35,963 bases of DNA from Candidatus Thalassarchaeaceae archaeon. Lineage in GTDB: Archaea; Thermoplasmatota; Poseidoniia; Poseidoniales; Thalassarchaeaceae. The number at the start of each line of letters is the position of its first letter. The stretch's first letter is position 1. Made by a program: the position numbers and the translations under genes. The notes beneath the pieces are model-generated. The model worked only from the letters and a program-made list of their open reading frames with translations. It did not search any database and was not told the origin of the DNA. This document shows, piece after piece, positions 1 to 9,225 of the stretch. The stretch spans positions 1 through 35,963 of the forward strand of contig JASMFB010000006.1 in the NCBI GenBank assembly GCA_030751995.1. Direction: 5' to 3'.

Positions 1-298
1 CAAGAGGAGCTTCGATGGTCTGATTGAGGAAGTGGGTCGCATTGGTATCCCCATTGAACGCCAAGGCATTGTCTTGTGGAATGCCGTCGATGAGTCTGAC
101 CAAAGTCCAATTGCCTTCGGGGAGTTGCAAATCAATCGGTTGATCTGGATTCACCGCAGTTAGGTTTCCTGAATCATCCCACAATAAAACCGAACCAGGG
201 GCGTGCTCACTCCACAGATGAATAGTCTCGCCCTCGGCACCCACAAAGGGCAACGGCGCCAACAACAGAATTGTGACGATGAGCATCGCCTTTCGCAT
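1..298 (-). CDS. Secreted or membrane-anchored protein, N-terminal part (truncated by window edge)
   Basis: Reading the minus strand from ATG at 298 gives an uninterrupted frame MRKAMLIVTILLLAPLPFVGAEGETIHLWSEHAPGSVLLWDDSGNLTAVNPDQP..., with a typical signal peptide. It is missing from the ORF track because it runs off the edge. Confidence 0.75.
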   Translation of the reverse strand, partial: MRKAMLIVTILLLAPLPFVGAEGETIHLWSEHAPGSVLLWDDSGNLTAVNPDQPIDLQLPEGNWTLVRLIDGIPQDNALAFNGDTNATHFLNQTIEAPL

Positions 299-307
299 TC
301 AAACACC

Positions 308-1279
308 TCACAGTCGAGAACCATCATCAAAGATGATAATTGAACCATCAGAATCCATGACAAGTGGGAGGACTTTGTGAGTCTCCTCTACCTGATTGCG
401 GATCTCCGATGAACCCTGGAACAGGAAGAAGCCACCACCGCCAGCGCCTAGCAATTTTCCACCGGTGGCTCCCAATTCAATGACACTGGCATAGATTTCA
501 TCAAGAGTATCTCCAGTGATGCCGTCGACGAGGTTTCGCTTGATTTGCCACGAAGAATCAAGCAATTGACCAACAGTTGCATGGTCCCCCGATTCTAAGG
601 CGTTTCGAACTGCAACGGCTTGTTGCCGCAGAGTGTCGAGGTCGGCCCGTTTGTTGTCTGTTGATGCTGATTGTTTTGCCAAAATGTCACTAGCTTGTCG
701 AGTGATTCCAGTATATGTAAGAAAATAATTCGATTCCAGGGCTTCTGCATTGATTTCAATCGGTGTGACGATGACCGTATCGTCGGAAAGGAATGTGATC
801 TGATTTGAACCACCAAAAGCGGCGGCGTACTGGTCTTGGCGACCGATGGGTTGTCCAAGAATTTCAATCTCTATTCGGCACGCTTCCTCGGCCAATTGAG
901 CTGCATCGGGGGTGCGGCCCGCATAGGTATGCAGAGCGTTCAGCAATCCAACCGTCAGAGCGGAGGAGGAACCAAGGCCAGTTCCACGAGAAGGGATGTC
1001 TGCAATCGTGGTAATCTCAACACTATGAGTCACCCCTGTCAACCGCATGGCTTCACGAACCAATTCGTGTTCAAGATCTTCGAAATCATCTACAATTTCA
1101 GTCTGTGAATAGCCAACTCGGACGCTGTTGTCAAATCGCTTGTTGACGGTGACATGGATGTGTTTAGCCAACGCAAGTGAGGTGACAAGGCCGCCATTTT
1201 CGCTGCCCTCGTAGTAAGCAGGAAGGTCCGTTCCACCACCACAAAACGAGACTCGAACCGGGGTCCGACTGATAATCAT
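308..1279 (-). CDS. GHMP-family sugar kinase, D-glycero-D-manno-heptose 7-phosphate kinase (HddA)-like
   Basis: MIISRTPVRVSFCGGGTDLPAYY N-terminus and the GHMP ATP motif 'SRGTGLGSSSALTVGLLNAL'. C-terminal 'ATGGKLLGAGGGGFFLF'. The track start at 1309 is probably extended; MIISRTPVRVSF begins at 1279. Confidence 0.85.
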   Translation of the reverse strand: MIISRTPVRVSFCGGGTDLPAYYEGSENGGLVTSLALAKHIHVTVNKRFDNSVRVGYSQTEIVDDFEDLEHELVREAMRLTGVTHSVEITTIADIPSRGTGLGSSSALTVGLLNALHTYAGRTPDAAQLAEEACRIEIEILGQPIGRQDQYAAAFGGSNQITFLSDDTVIVTPIEINAEALESNYFLTYTGITRQASDILAKQSASTDNKRADLDTLRQQAVAVRNALESGDHATVGQLLDSSWQIKRNLVDGITGDTLDEIYASVIELGATGGKLLGAGGGGFFLFQGSSEIRNQVEETHKVLPLVMDSDGSIIIFDDGSRL

Positions 1280-1321
1280 CGGTCGGCGGACCCAGCATTC
1301 CCCCTTCAAGCCCTCGCCTTC

Positions 1322-1338
1322 CGATTCCTATGGAATCG
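1322..1338 (+). promoter_or_regulatory. Triloop hairpin element (CGATTCC-TAT-GGAATCG, 7-bp arms)
   Basis: Perfect inverted repeat in the divergent GHMP kinase/pyrB intergenic region; member of the CC-TAY-GG family described in findings. Confidence 0.7.
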
Positions 1339-1400
1339 ACCTTGTTTATGCACCCCAATGAATAAGTCCGAGAGGCGACCGAGGGGTTCCGGCGGGCAGG

Positions 1401-2336
1401 ATGGACGACGACCTCATCACCATGGATGACATGACAAATGAGGAGATTGTTTCCCTGCTTGATGATGCTGAACGCCTTCTTCCTGTAGCACACGGTTTGG
1501 AGTATCTTCCACTGCTACAAGGCAAGTTATTGGCGAACATGTTCTTCGAGCCGAGCACGCGCACTCGAATGTCTTTCGAGACCGCAATGAAGCGATTAGG
1601 CGGGGATGTTGTAAATCTGGGAGATGTGAATTCATCTTCAGCTGTCAAGGGCGAGACATTGTACGACACCATGCGCATGGTCGATGGTTACTGTGACATC
1701 GCAGCACTTCGACATCCCCGACAAGGGGCGGCACAATATGCCGCAGATGCCTGTGCGATTCCAATCATGAATGGAGGGGATGGAGCGGGGCATCATCCAA
1801 CACAGACACTCCTAGATCTGTTTACTATTCAGCAGGCTCACGGACATCTTGAAGGATTGACTGTGGCCTTGATTGGTGATTTAAGATATGGAAGAACGGT
1901 CCACAGTTTATCACACGCTCTCGCTAGATTCGACTGTAATCTCATCTTCGTCTCCCCGGCTCAACTCGCCATGCCGGTAGAGATTGTATCGGACCTGATA
2001 GCAGCAGGAGCCAATATTACAGAGACAGAAGATCTCTACGGTTCTGTTCCAGATGCAGACGTCATCTACATGACGCGAATTCAGAAGGAACGATTCCCTG
2101 ATGAGGATGAATATGTGAAAGTTGCAGGCATCTACAAATTGACTGCAGCAGATCTCGCCGGAGCCAAGGGTGAGATGATTGTCATGCATCCATTGCCAAG
2201 AGTGAATGAAATCTCATCCGATGTAGATGAGACGCGACACGCTCGTTACTTTGAGCAGGCCTTCAACGGAGTGGTGGCTCGAATGGCCCTCATGTGTCGT
2301 CTTCTCGGTGTTGCAATTCCCAGTGGTGATGTCTGA
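1401..2336 (+). CDS. pyrB: Aspartate carbamoyltransferase catalytic subunit
   Basis: Carbamoyl-phosphate motif 'FFEPSTRTRMSFETAMKRLGG', 'HPTQTLLDLFTI', 'MHPLPRVNEI'. Followed directly by pyrI. Confidence 0.96.
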   Translation: MDDDLITMDDMTNEEIVSLLDDAERLLPVAHGLEYLPLLQGKLLANMFFEPSTRTRMSFETAMKRLGGDVVNLGDVNSSSAVKGETLYDTMRMVDGYCDIAALRHPRQGAAQYAADACAIPIMNGGDGAGHHPTQTLLDLFTIQQAHGHLEGLTVALIGDLRYGRTVHSLSHALARFDCNLIFVSPAQLAMPVEIVSDLIAAGANITETEDLYGSVPDADVIYMTRIQKERFPDEDEYVKVAGIYKLTAADLAGAKGEMIVMHPLPRVNEISSDVDETRHARYFEQAFNGVVARMALMCRLLGVAIPSGDV

Positions 2337-2809
2337 TGTCTGCTGGTGAAATGCGGCGGGTCACGGCCATCAATAATGGCACTGTAATCGATCATGTTCC
2401 TGCCGGCTCCGCCCTTACAGTGCTACGAATGTTAGGTATTAGTGGAGATCGTTCCTCACCCATCAGTTTGGTCATGAACGTACCCTCTTCAAAGCATGGA
2501 CGCAAGGATATCATCAAGGTCGAGGATCGTGAACTCACACAAGATGAACTCGACCGTCTTGCCTTGATTGCGCCCAAAGCCAGTGTGGCCATTATTCGTT
2601 CATATTCTGTTGCCGAGAAGCGTGAGGTTAGCATCGGCGCTGAACTGGTCAATATTGCTAGTTGCACATTCTCAAATTGTATCACAATTAATCCCCGTGA
2701 GCCACAAGACCATCGTTTGAGAGTAGTTAGAGCAGATCCTCTTGAATTGCGTTGCCGTTACTGTGGCCGCCCACAAGAAATGGATGAGCTGGTAGACAAT
2801 CTGCTTTGA
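2336..2809 (+). CDS. pyrI: Aspartate carbamoyltransferase regulatory subunit
   Basis: 'INNGTVIDHVPAGSALTVLRMLG' N-terminus and C-terminal zinc site 'CTFSNC...CRYCGRPQ'. Overlaps the pyrB stop. Confidence 0.96.
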   Translation: MSAGEMRRVTAINNGTVIDHVPAGSALTVLRMLGISGDRSSPISLVMNVPSSKHGRKDIIKVEDRELTQDELDRLALIAPKASVAIIRSYSVAEKREVSIGAELVNIASCTFSNCITINPREPQDHRLRVVRADPLELRCRYCGRPQEMDELVDNLL

Positions 2810-2812
2810 GAC

Positions 2813-3829
2813 TCATTCGTTAACTTCAGCCAGCCATGATTTGAATGTGCAGGCTTGACAAATTGGTTGACTTGAAGGTGAACCACATTCAGAGCATTCA
2901 GTGGCCTGTCCCGGTTTCCACGATTCAGGAGGATTGTTGGAAGAAGCCCACAATTCACGAATGGCGTCCATAGAATGTACCAAACCATGCATAGTTCCTG
3001 GATTGGCACTCTCCATCTTAGCGAGATGGTCGCGGTGCTTTTGTCGTAGAGCGCCGGTGGCATGCGGACAATCGTCGTGATGAATAGGCAACTCCGCGCC
3101 AATTGCATAGGCATGAATCTCACGTTCAGGAACCCATCGGAGGGGAACAATTCGAGGTGCGAGGCCATCCAATGGCATCGATGTGTGAGGTGCCAAACGA
3201 ATGATTCTCTCCATCTCTCCTTTGCCGAGATTCATCAAAATCGATTGGGCGGTATCGTCGAGGTTGTGGCCAAGTGCCATCCATCTTGCACCGACACGTT
3301 CGGCTAGTGCATTGAGGCCCTGTCTCCGGAAAACTCCGCAATACGAGCAAGGTTTCATTCCTCTTGCTTCCTTGTGATTCTGGCCCATCAATGGCATTGA
3401 TTGAACGACTGAATCCATTCGTTCATATCCCAATTCTGGATAGGTGATTGTTTCAAATCTCAAGTTGTGAGATTCGGCTAATTTACGGGCGCACTCCATC
3501 GAAGGAGACCGATATCCCTCGATGCCCTCGTCGACACATCCACAGACCAATTCGACATCACGACGAGATCCGACAATTTTCACCAACATATCGAGTAACA
3601 CTGCAGAATCTTTTCCACCAGAAATACAGACCAATATGATGGATGGATTGTCATTTTCATCACGGGCATCTGATGGAAGTTGTAATTGTTCCCTTAACGT
3701 CTTGGAAACTCGTTTTCTAATCGATTTTGCAAGATGTGCCTGACAAAGATGTTGGCCACTGTAAATCTGGTGAATCACAGCAGGATGGTTGCATCGACTG
3801 CAAGATTGCACGTCCAATGAGGCGGTCAC
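2813..3829 (-). CDS. tRNA 2-thiolation / TtuA-Ncs6 family adenylating thiotransferase
   Basis: PP-loop 'CISGGKDSAVLLDML', 'CSYCGVFRRQGLNALAERVGARWMALGHNLDDTAQSILMN', and zinc-binding CxxC pairs at both ends (CSRC..., CSECGSP...CQAC). Confidence 0.9.
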   Translation of the reverse strand: MTASLDVQSCSRCNHPAVIHQIYSGQHLCQAHLAKSIRKRVSKTLREQLQLPSDARDENDNPSIILVCISGGKDSAVLLDMLVKIVGSRRDVELVCGCVDEGIEGYRSPSMECARKLAESHNLRFETITYPELGYERMDSVVQSMPLMGQNHKEARGMKPCSYCGVFRRQGLNALAERVGARWMALGHNLDDTAQSILMNLGKGEMERIIRLAPHTSMPLDGLAPRIVPLRWVPEREIHAYAIGAELPIHHDDCPHATGALRQKHRDHLAKMESANPGTMHGLVHSMDAIRELWASSNNPPESWKPGQATECSECGSPSSQPICQACTFKSWLAEVNE

Positions 3830-3882
3830 GGAACTGGGATGAGGTGTGTATCTTCAAATCGACCCTGTAAGTATGTATAATT

Positions 3883-3914
3883 TTCCAATTGAATTTACAA
3901 ATTTTCAATTGGAA
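3883..3914. repeat. Perfect 11-bp inverted repeat with 10-nt spacer (TTCCAATTGAA-N10-TTCAATTGGAA)
   Basis: Direct reading; lies in the AT-rich divergent region upstream of the ttuA-like gene. Confidence 0.8.
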
Positions 3915-4037
3915 TCTTGTAGTTTAATGAAATTTGATATTTGAGTGAATTTTACATGCATAAAATCGGTTCAATAACCACTAAATCAACGAAAATACAG
4001 CATTTTTCAGTTGGCGAATCAATTTCACTGGTCAAAC

Positions 4038-4053
4038 GGCCCCCATAGGGGCC
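4038..4053 (-). promoter_or_regulatory. Triloop/tetraloop hairpin element (GGCCCC-CATA-GGGGCC)
   Basis: Perfect 6-bp arms around CCATAGG (CCTATGG on the minus strand), upstream of the Roadblock-like gene. Confidence 0.6.
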
Positions 4054-4090
4054 GGCATGGGGCAAGTTCTTGAAGTCGCATTCGACCTCG

Positions 4091-4414
4091 ATGGCTTCCG
4101 AGGACCCCATGTTAACTCGTCTGCTCACAAATCTCGACGACATCGAAGCCTGCCTACTCTCTGGAGAAGGGCATGTGATGGGTGGCGAAGGAAAAGGAAA
4201 CGTTGCTCTTTACCATCAGGCCATGCGGATGGCAACAACGCTCCAGATCGGTCGCGTTGAAGAGATGTGGTTTGAAGGTGAGTCGACAATGGTCGCAACC
4301 ACAATTCGAGGTGGGGCAAGCCTCTGGTTGACGAGTGATGTATTGCCCATTGGTCGATTGAGCCACGAGGCTCGGACAATACGACCTGTTATAGAAGATT
4401 TAATCGAGGTGTGA
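4091..4414 (+). CDS. Small Roadblock/LC7-like domain protein
   Basis: MASEDPMLTRLLTNLDDIEACLLSGEGHVMGG...AMRMATTLQIGRVEEMWFEGESTMVATTIRGGASLWLTSDVLPIGRLSHEARTIRPVIEDLIEV matches the length and alternating pattern of Roadblock/LC7 proteins. The start could also be 4109. Confidence 0.6.
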   Translation: MASEDPMLTRLLTNLDDIEACLLSGEGHVMGGEGKGNVALYHQAMRMATTLQIGRVEEMWFEGESTMVATTIRGGASLWLTSDVLPIGRLSHEARTIRPVIEDLIEV

Positions 4415-4416
4415 AA

Positions 4417-7400
4417 ATGTTCAATCTACCCCCTGGAAATGCTGTTGATTCTGAAGCCGATTTGAGTGTTGGACAAAATCAGATGCCCTTTGAAACCGGG
4501 GCAATCTCCCACTACAAGCCAAGGGCAAAAACGGCATGTGCTCATCGATTGATTCACGGTGGTCGTGTTGTTGGTTGGTTAGCCGAATCAGAAGCCAAGC
4601 AAACATTTGTCTCCGGGGAAGCTGCAAAAGATCGTCTGTTGGAATTGTCTGATTCACACGATCTCAATGCGCGAGGAGCCGTTTGGACCGTTGCGCAATT
4701 CACTGAGGTGGCCCGACGAATTCCAGAGGCATTTTCCGATCCGTCTGATGTAGCTTCCTTGCTTGCCCAAGGTGCAGCCGCACTGCCCATTGAAACCACT
4801 GATCTTGCATTGCTCGTCGATCGGTTGACAGAATCCGAGGAAGTCATCGGTGCCCTGGCCTTTGAAGAGGGCGTTGTGATCCACTCAAGCGGAGAACTGC
4901 CTTCAACTCCAGACGATCTTGCTACACTGGGTCAAGAACACCTAAGTGGGATATCATCAAAATTCTCTCAAGAAGAATCTCTCTCTGCCAATCTCCGATT
5001 GGAAGGTGGACAATTGATGCTAACTGAAGCAGGTCAAGCATCTGTTGCCATTTGGTGCCGACATGGTGCTGATGCGCACGCGGCACTCTCCAATGCCGCA
5101 AGTTTGGTTGGTTCAATGGATGAAGGAGAGATGGTTGACAACGATGAACTCCCTGAAGGGTTCATCACAAAGGAGACAAAATCTGGAATTGACCAACTCA
5201 TTTCTCATCTTAGAATGGCATACGAAGACCGACTCACCGGTTATCTACAATCAATGTCCGAATCGGCGGAGCCCATCTCAATCATGCTCGTGGATGGAGT
5301 TCCAACCGGATTACGGGAATCGGACGGTGCATCACTCCCGGATGCGGTTCATACTATGACCACGTCCTCACGCCGCCTCCAATCACATCGACTTGAGAGG
5401 AGAGCACGACTTGGCCTATCTGGCTCCACAGTAGAGGAATTCTCACTGGCCCATCTTACCGATGCCATCGCTGGATGTAGGACACGTTCTGATGATCGGA
5501 AGAGATTGGTGACTGGAAGACTGGATGCGCTCTTCGGATTTGATTTGGGCCTAGAGTCTATGGAATCTGGACGCTCGACATGGAAGATGCTCGAAAGTGT
5601 CGGAGGCACGGCCACATTGATGCCAGTCTCCAGTACAAAGGTACTCACTCCAGCTGGAGGAGAAATCAAAAAGCGGCTTGAGCAATTGGAACACACGCAG
5701 ATTTCCTTAGAACGAGAGAAGGGGCGCCTTGAGCGGGAAGTTGCAGATGCACGTGCATCCAGAGATGAATCTAGAGACATGATGCATGATCTTGAAGCCG
5801 CACTGGGTGAAGCACGGGATGGAAGAAGTACACTTCACAGAGAAGTTGACGATTTGTCAGCCAAGGTTCGTAGTGCAGAGGCAGAAACTGATGAGGCGAC
5901 CTCGCTATCTACTCGTCTATCAAAGCGTGTTTCTGAGTTAGAACACATGGTAGGGAAACGTGCAGAAGAATTGGCCAGTGCATTGGGCGAATTTGAATCA
6001 CGCGAAGCGCTCCTCACAGACCTACGCGAACTGTCTACGGAAGAAGCTACGACTAAATCTGAACTCAGTGCTGCTGAAACGCGTCTGGATGAAGTACGAA
6101 AATCACTGGACCATGACGAGCGGCTACAGCGGGTCCTCACAGAACAAGTCAATGCGCAGCGTGATCGTCATCGGACCGGTCAGGGCGAATTAGACGAAGT
6201 TGAGCGGAGAATAGAGAGTCAACGTGCTGAACTTGTTGAACTAGAGGCTGAAGCACATGCGCATCGCCGACTGATGGAAGAGGAGCGCGGACGAATCCTC
6301 GATTCTGAACGAAAATCAACCATCATGCAATCTGAATTGCGTGAAATGATGGAAGAACGCCGACTATTGCTCCGTGAACTCGGAGATCTCGATGCACGCA
6401 AGGCACAATCAGAAACTGAATTGAGAATGCTGCTTGAACAAGCAGAGGATATCCAAGAAGCGCACGAGATGGCATTGATTGATTTGCAAGAGGCAGACCG
6501 AATTCGTGCACGTTTGGCGGAAGAGCCGTTAGCACAGGCTCTGCTTGGTGATGAACGCGGCCTCTCTAGTTTGGAACCCGTGCTTGATCGCATGGCAAAT
6601 GCACGAAGTCGGGGTTACAGCATCGTCCTACTAGACCGGGCTGTTGAACGGGCATTATCTATCATTCAACATAGTGTAGATGAGGTAGCAAAAACGCCAC
6701 GGCATCTCCTATCACTCGAAGTCATGGATCTTCTGGAAAGGCAAGCACCCGAAACCGCGTCAACGGTTCGAGGCTTGACAAGATGGTCTGTGCAATCCCG
6801 TCTTGAGCATCAACTTGCAGAAACCGTTCAACACGTTGTCATTGATCTTGAAGGGTTGCTGGAGGAGTATGAGCGGTCAGTCACAATGCTTGCGCAACTA
6901 CAGGATGTGTTGCGCGGCCTAGTCGATTTGGGCTTGCCCGCTGAAGATGTCAAACCCCTGGAGCGCTTCAGCCACATGCCAGAAGCTCTGCCATACATTT
7001 CGGTTGAAGTTCGACGTCTGATTCAGCGCTCGCTGGACGATATCTATCTCGATGCGGATCGGAGAACGGCTGGAGATGCTGTTGGATTGGCCGAAACCGT
7101 GGAGGTGTTGGAATCTCTACTTCGCAGACTCGATGTGGCTGGCTTGAGTGGGGAAGATCCTACTGGGGCCCTTTGGGCATTCCAACGAAGCGGTAGTTTA
7201 CCTTTCGAAATCGACGGATTGGCCCGTCATGAGCGACCCGAAATCAACAATGAAGCTGTTCGGCACATGAATCCTGTCGACGATGTGGCTGTAGTCACTT
7301 CTACGGCCACTGATTCACCACCGGTTGTCGCCCCGAGTGCCCCCGCTGCAGCACCAACACCCGAGGCGACCGCTGCACCTGCATCCAATTCAACTTGGCA

Positions 7401-7656
7401 ACCAATTGAGGAGGCGGCTGAGACAGATGGGGTCGATATTTCAACCCGAATTTCAGCGGGCCTAACACCCGCTGATGTACCGGGTGATGCTGATGAAGCT
7501 TCATTGATGGCTAATATCGATGTTGCACTTTCTGAGATTGATTCAGCCGCAGATGTTCGTGAAGGAACCGAAAATGGAGTTCCACCTCCCGCTGATCCAG
7601 TTCAACGAGATGCGATGGATGACTTAGAGCGAGAACTATCTGACCTCGATATATGA
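4417..7656 (+). CDS. Large coiled-coil protein with N-terminal Roadblock-like region and low-complexity Pro/Ala linker
   Basis: About 1080 aa with a long heptad-rich central region (EIKKRLEQLEHTQISLEREKGRLEREVADARASRDES...). The upstream region 'VIGALAFEEGVVIHSSGELP...LTEAGQASVAIWCRHGADAHAALSNAASLVGSM' is Roadblock-like. A GAGGTG SD precedes ATG 4417. Confidence 0.8.
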   Translation: MFNLPPGNAVDSEADLSVGQNQMPFETGAISHYKPRAKTACAHRLIHGGRVVGWLAESEAKQTFVSGEAAKDRLLELSDSHDLNARGAVWTVAQFTEVARRIPEAFSDPSDVASLLAQGAAALPIETTDLALLVDRLTESEEVIGALAFEEGVVIHSSGELPSTPDDLATLGQEHLSGISSKFSQEESLSANLRLEGGQLMLTEAGQASVAIWCRHGADAHAALSNAASLVGSMDEGEMVDNDELPEGFITKETKSGIDQLISHLRMAYEDRLTGYLQSMSESAEPISIMLVDGVPTGLRESDGASLPDAVHTMTTSSRRLQSHRLERRARLGLSGSTVEEFSLAHLTDAIAGCRTRSDDRKRLVTGRLDALFGFDLGLESMESGRSTWKMLESVGGTATLMPVSSTKVLTPAGGEIKKRLEQLEHTQISLEREKGRLEREVADARASRDESRDMMHDLEAALGEARDGRSTLHREVDDLSAKVRSAEAETDEATSLSTRLSKRVSELEHMVGKRAEELASALGEFESREALLTDLRELSTEEATTKSELSAAETRLDEVRKSLDHDERLQRVLTEQVNAQRDRHRTGQGELDEVERRIESQRAELVELEAEAHAHRRLMEEERGRILDSERKSTIMQSELREMMEERRLLLRELGDLDARKAQSETELRMLLEQAEDIQEAHEMALIDLQEADRIRARLAEEPLAQALLGDERGLSSLEPVLDRMANARSRGYSIVLLDRAVERALSIIQHSVDEVAKTPRHLLSLEVMDLLERQAPETASTVRGLTRWSVQSRLEHQLAETVQHVVIDLEGLLEEYERSVTMLAQLQDVLRGLVDLGLPAEDVKPLERFSHMPEALPYISVEVRRLIQRSLDDIYLDADRRTAGDAVGLAETVEVLESLLRRLDVAGLSGEDPTGALWAFQRSGSLPFEIDGLARHERPEINNEAVRHMNPVDDVAVVTSTATDSPPVVAPSAPAAAPTPEATAAPASNSTWQPIEEAAETDGVDISTRISAGLTPADVPGDADEASLMANIDVALSEIDSAADVREGTENGVPPPADPVQRDAMDDLERELSDLDI

Positions 7657-7665
7657 GGTGGAAAA

Positions 7666-7965
7666 ATGAGCAAGGAAGGCGACATTGCCGTTGAACTTCT
7701 TGAAGTAACGACCGAACACAATAATCCAGGCCTCCTTGGGAGGGAAGAAGATCATGGACGATATTATCCAGCGTTCTATGAGAGGATAGTGTTGTTGTTT
7801 TGCATCATTGGGGCCTCGTGGGTAGGGTATTGGATGTGGACAGAAACGAATTGGTCAGCCTTGGCATTGTGGCCAGCAACCGTATGTGCGTTGCCTCTGG
7901 CCACCTTGGTTGTCGCCGAGATATTGGGAAAAATAATCCAGCGAATCCATGTCACGAGTGAATGA
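7666..7965 (+). CDS. Small membrane protein (two predicted TM segments)
   Basis: ORF immediately downstream of the coiled-coil gene, with GAGGTGG before ATG. Hydrophobic stretches 'IVLLFCIIGASWVGYWMW' and 'LALWPATVCALPLATLVVAEIL'. Confidence 0.7.
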   Translation: MSKEGDIAVELLEVTTEHNNPGLLGREEDHGRYYPAFYERIVLLFCIIGASWVGYWMWTETNWSALALWPATVCALPLATLVVAEILGKIIQRIHVTSE

Positions 7966-9213
7966 TTATGGATTCGTGTTTCCTCTCTTTCGGATAGTAG
8001 ATTCGATGAGACCCGAGACTCTCTGCCAAGGAACAATGTAACGCAGTCCAGCAACAAACGTAAGGAATAACATGGCTGATATCACCTTTCCATAGGTGAG
8101 CCTCAATTCAAGTGATTCTCGAACTTGGCCGCTCCATTGACCCGAACCAGCCCACCCCACAATATCGATAATCAAATCATCGAACTTGAGTGCGAGCATG
8201 GTGACGAATCCAACAGCGAGGATGACGACGACCGTGTGCTGCATGTGGGTGTTCAAAATGCTCTGGAATTGACGCACGTATTCCGGGTCCTTCTTGCATG
8301 ATTCAGGTAATCGGAATGCATACTCGAGGAATCGTATTGTCGCTTGAGCGGTTTCGGAATATACCATCAAGAGTATGGCGACCAACAACAACTCCCAGAC
8401 ATCACCTGAAATCAATCCACCCAATGTATCCGCTTCGCCGATTTGGGTAGGGAGTGGATTGAGTCCCGGAGCATGGGGATCTGAGGCGCTAGACAGTTGA
8501 CTGACAACCCCTTCGTAAGAGAGTAGAGCGTACAAACCGAGGAAGATGAGCATGTACGCCATCGACCAATTAATCATCCGCTTTGAGAGGCCCCAAATGC
8601 CCATCAAACCAAACAGCACTGGGGCCAAGAACAACAACATGACGAGAATCTGGATGTATACCGATAACGGCCATACCAAATGATTGGCATGATTCATCGA
8701 ATCATCGGCGTGACCGAATGGCAAATATAAATCGAAATTGATAATCATTCCAAATGTCCAAGTCAGGAAGAACATGCCTGCAAGGAAGAGAATCATGCCA
8801 CCTAGAAGGCCGAGTGTAATCTTTCGTCTTCGAGCAGGAGGTTGGAAATTGAGAGCGACCCATGCGCCCGCTATGGCCATGGTCAGCAGAATGGGGACGA
8901 AGAATCTGCCATCACCCTCGTTGCCTTGGCCAGTCATCCAATCGGGGAGAGGTAATTCATCGAATCCTCCGCCATCAGCGAAGCCCGCTTCAATCTGGTC
9001 AAGGGTCAGTGTGTGATCCAATGCAGGGCACCATGAGCCATTTGCGACATAATCGGGATGGCAGTGTCCAAACACCCTGGTCATGGTCAAGAATAGCCAG
9101 ATGAGGGCTAAACTGGCCACAAGTTGGAGGCATACAACGCGCCACTCTTTGCGCAATATTCGTAGATGGAGGGAAGTTATCCCTTCCTCTTGCTGTGCAA
9201 CATCATCGGCCAT
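7966..9213 (-). CDS. Polytopic membrane protein of unknown function
   Basis: 415 aa with multiple hydrophobic segments; last gene of a minus-strand operon with DUF58 and DUF4350 genes. Confidence 0.75.
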   Translation of the reverse strand: MADDVAQQEEGITSLHLRILRKEWRVVCLQLVASLALIWLFLTMTRVFGHCHPDYVANGSWCPALDHTLTLDQIEAGFADGGGFDELPLPDWMTGQGNEGDGRFFVPILLTMAIAGAWVALNFQPPARRRKITLGLLGGMILFLAGMFFLTWTFGMIINFDLYLPFGHADDSMNHANHLVWPLSVYIQILVMLLFLAPVLFGLMGIWGLSKRMINWSMAYMLIFLGLYALLSYEGVVSQLSSASDPHAPGLNPLPTQIGEADTLGGLISGDVWELLLVAILLMVYSETAQATIRFLEYAFRLPESCKKDPEYVRQFQSILNTHMQHTVVVILAVGFVTMLALKFDDLIIDIVGWAGSGQWSGQVRESLELRLTYGKVISAMLFLTFVAGLRYIVPWQRVSGLIESTIRKRGNTNP

Positions 9214-9225
9214 ACATTCACCCCC

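Noticed and set aside
5349-6593. Ser/Arg-rich minus-strand ORFs (5349..5780, 5835..6152, 6219..6593)
   Set aside because: Antisense shadows of the Glu/Leu-rich coiled-coil gene; composition is explained by the complement of its codons.
8083-8098. CACCT-TTCCAT-AGGTG inverted repeat containing CCATAGG
   Set aside because: Inside a coding region, 5-bp arms around a 6-nt loop out of register with the CC-RTA-GG core; probably chance.
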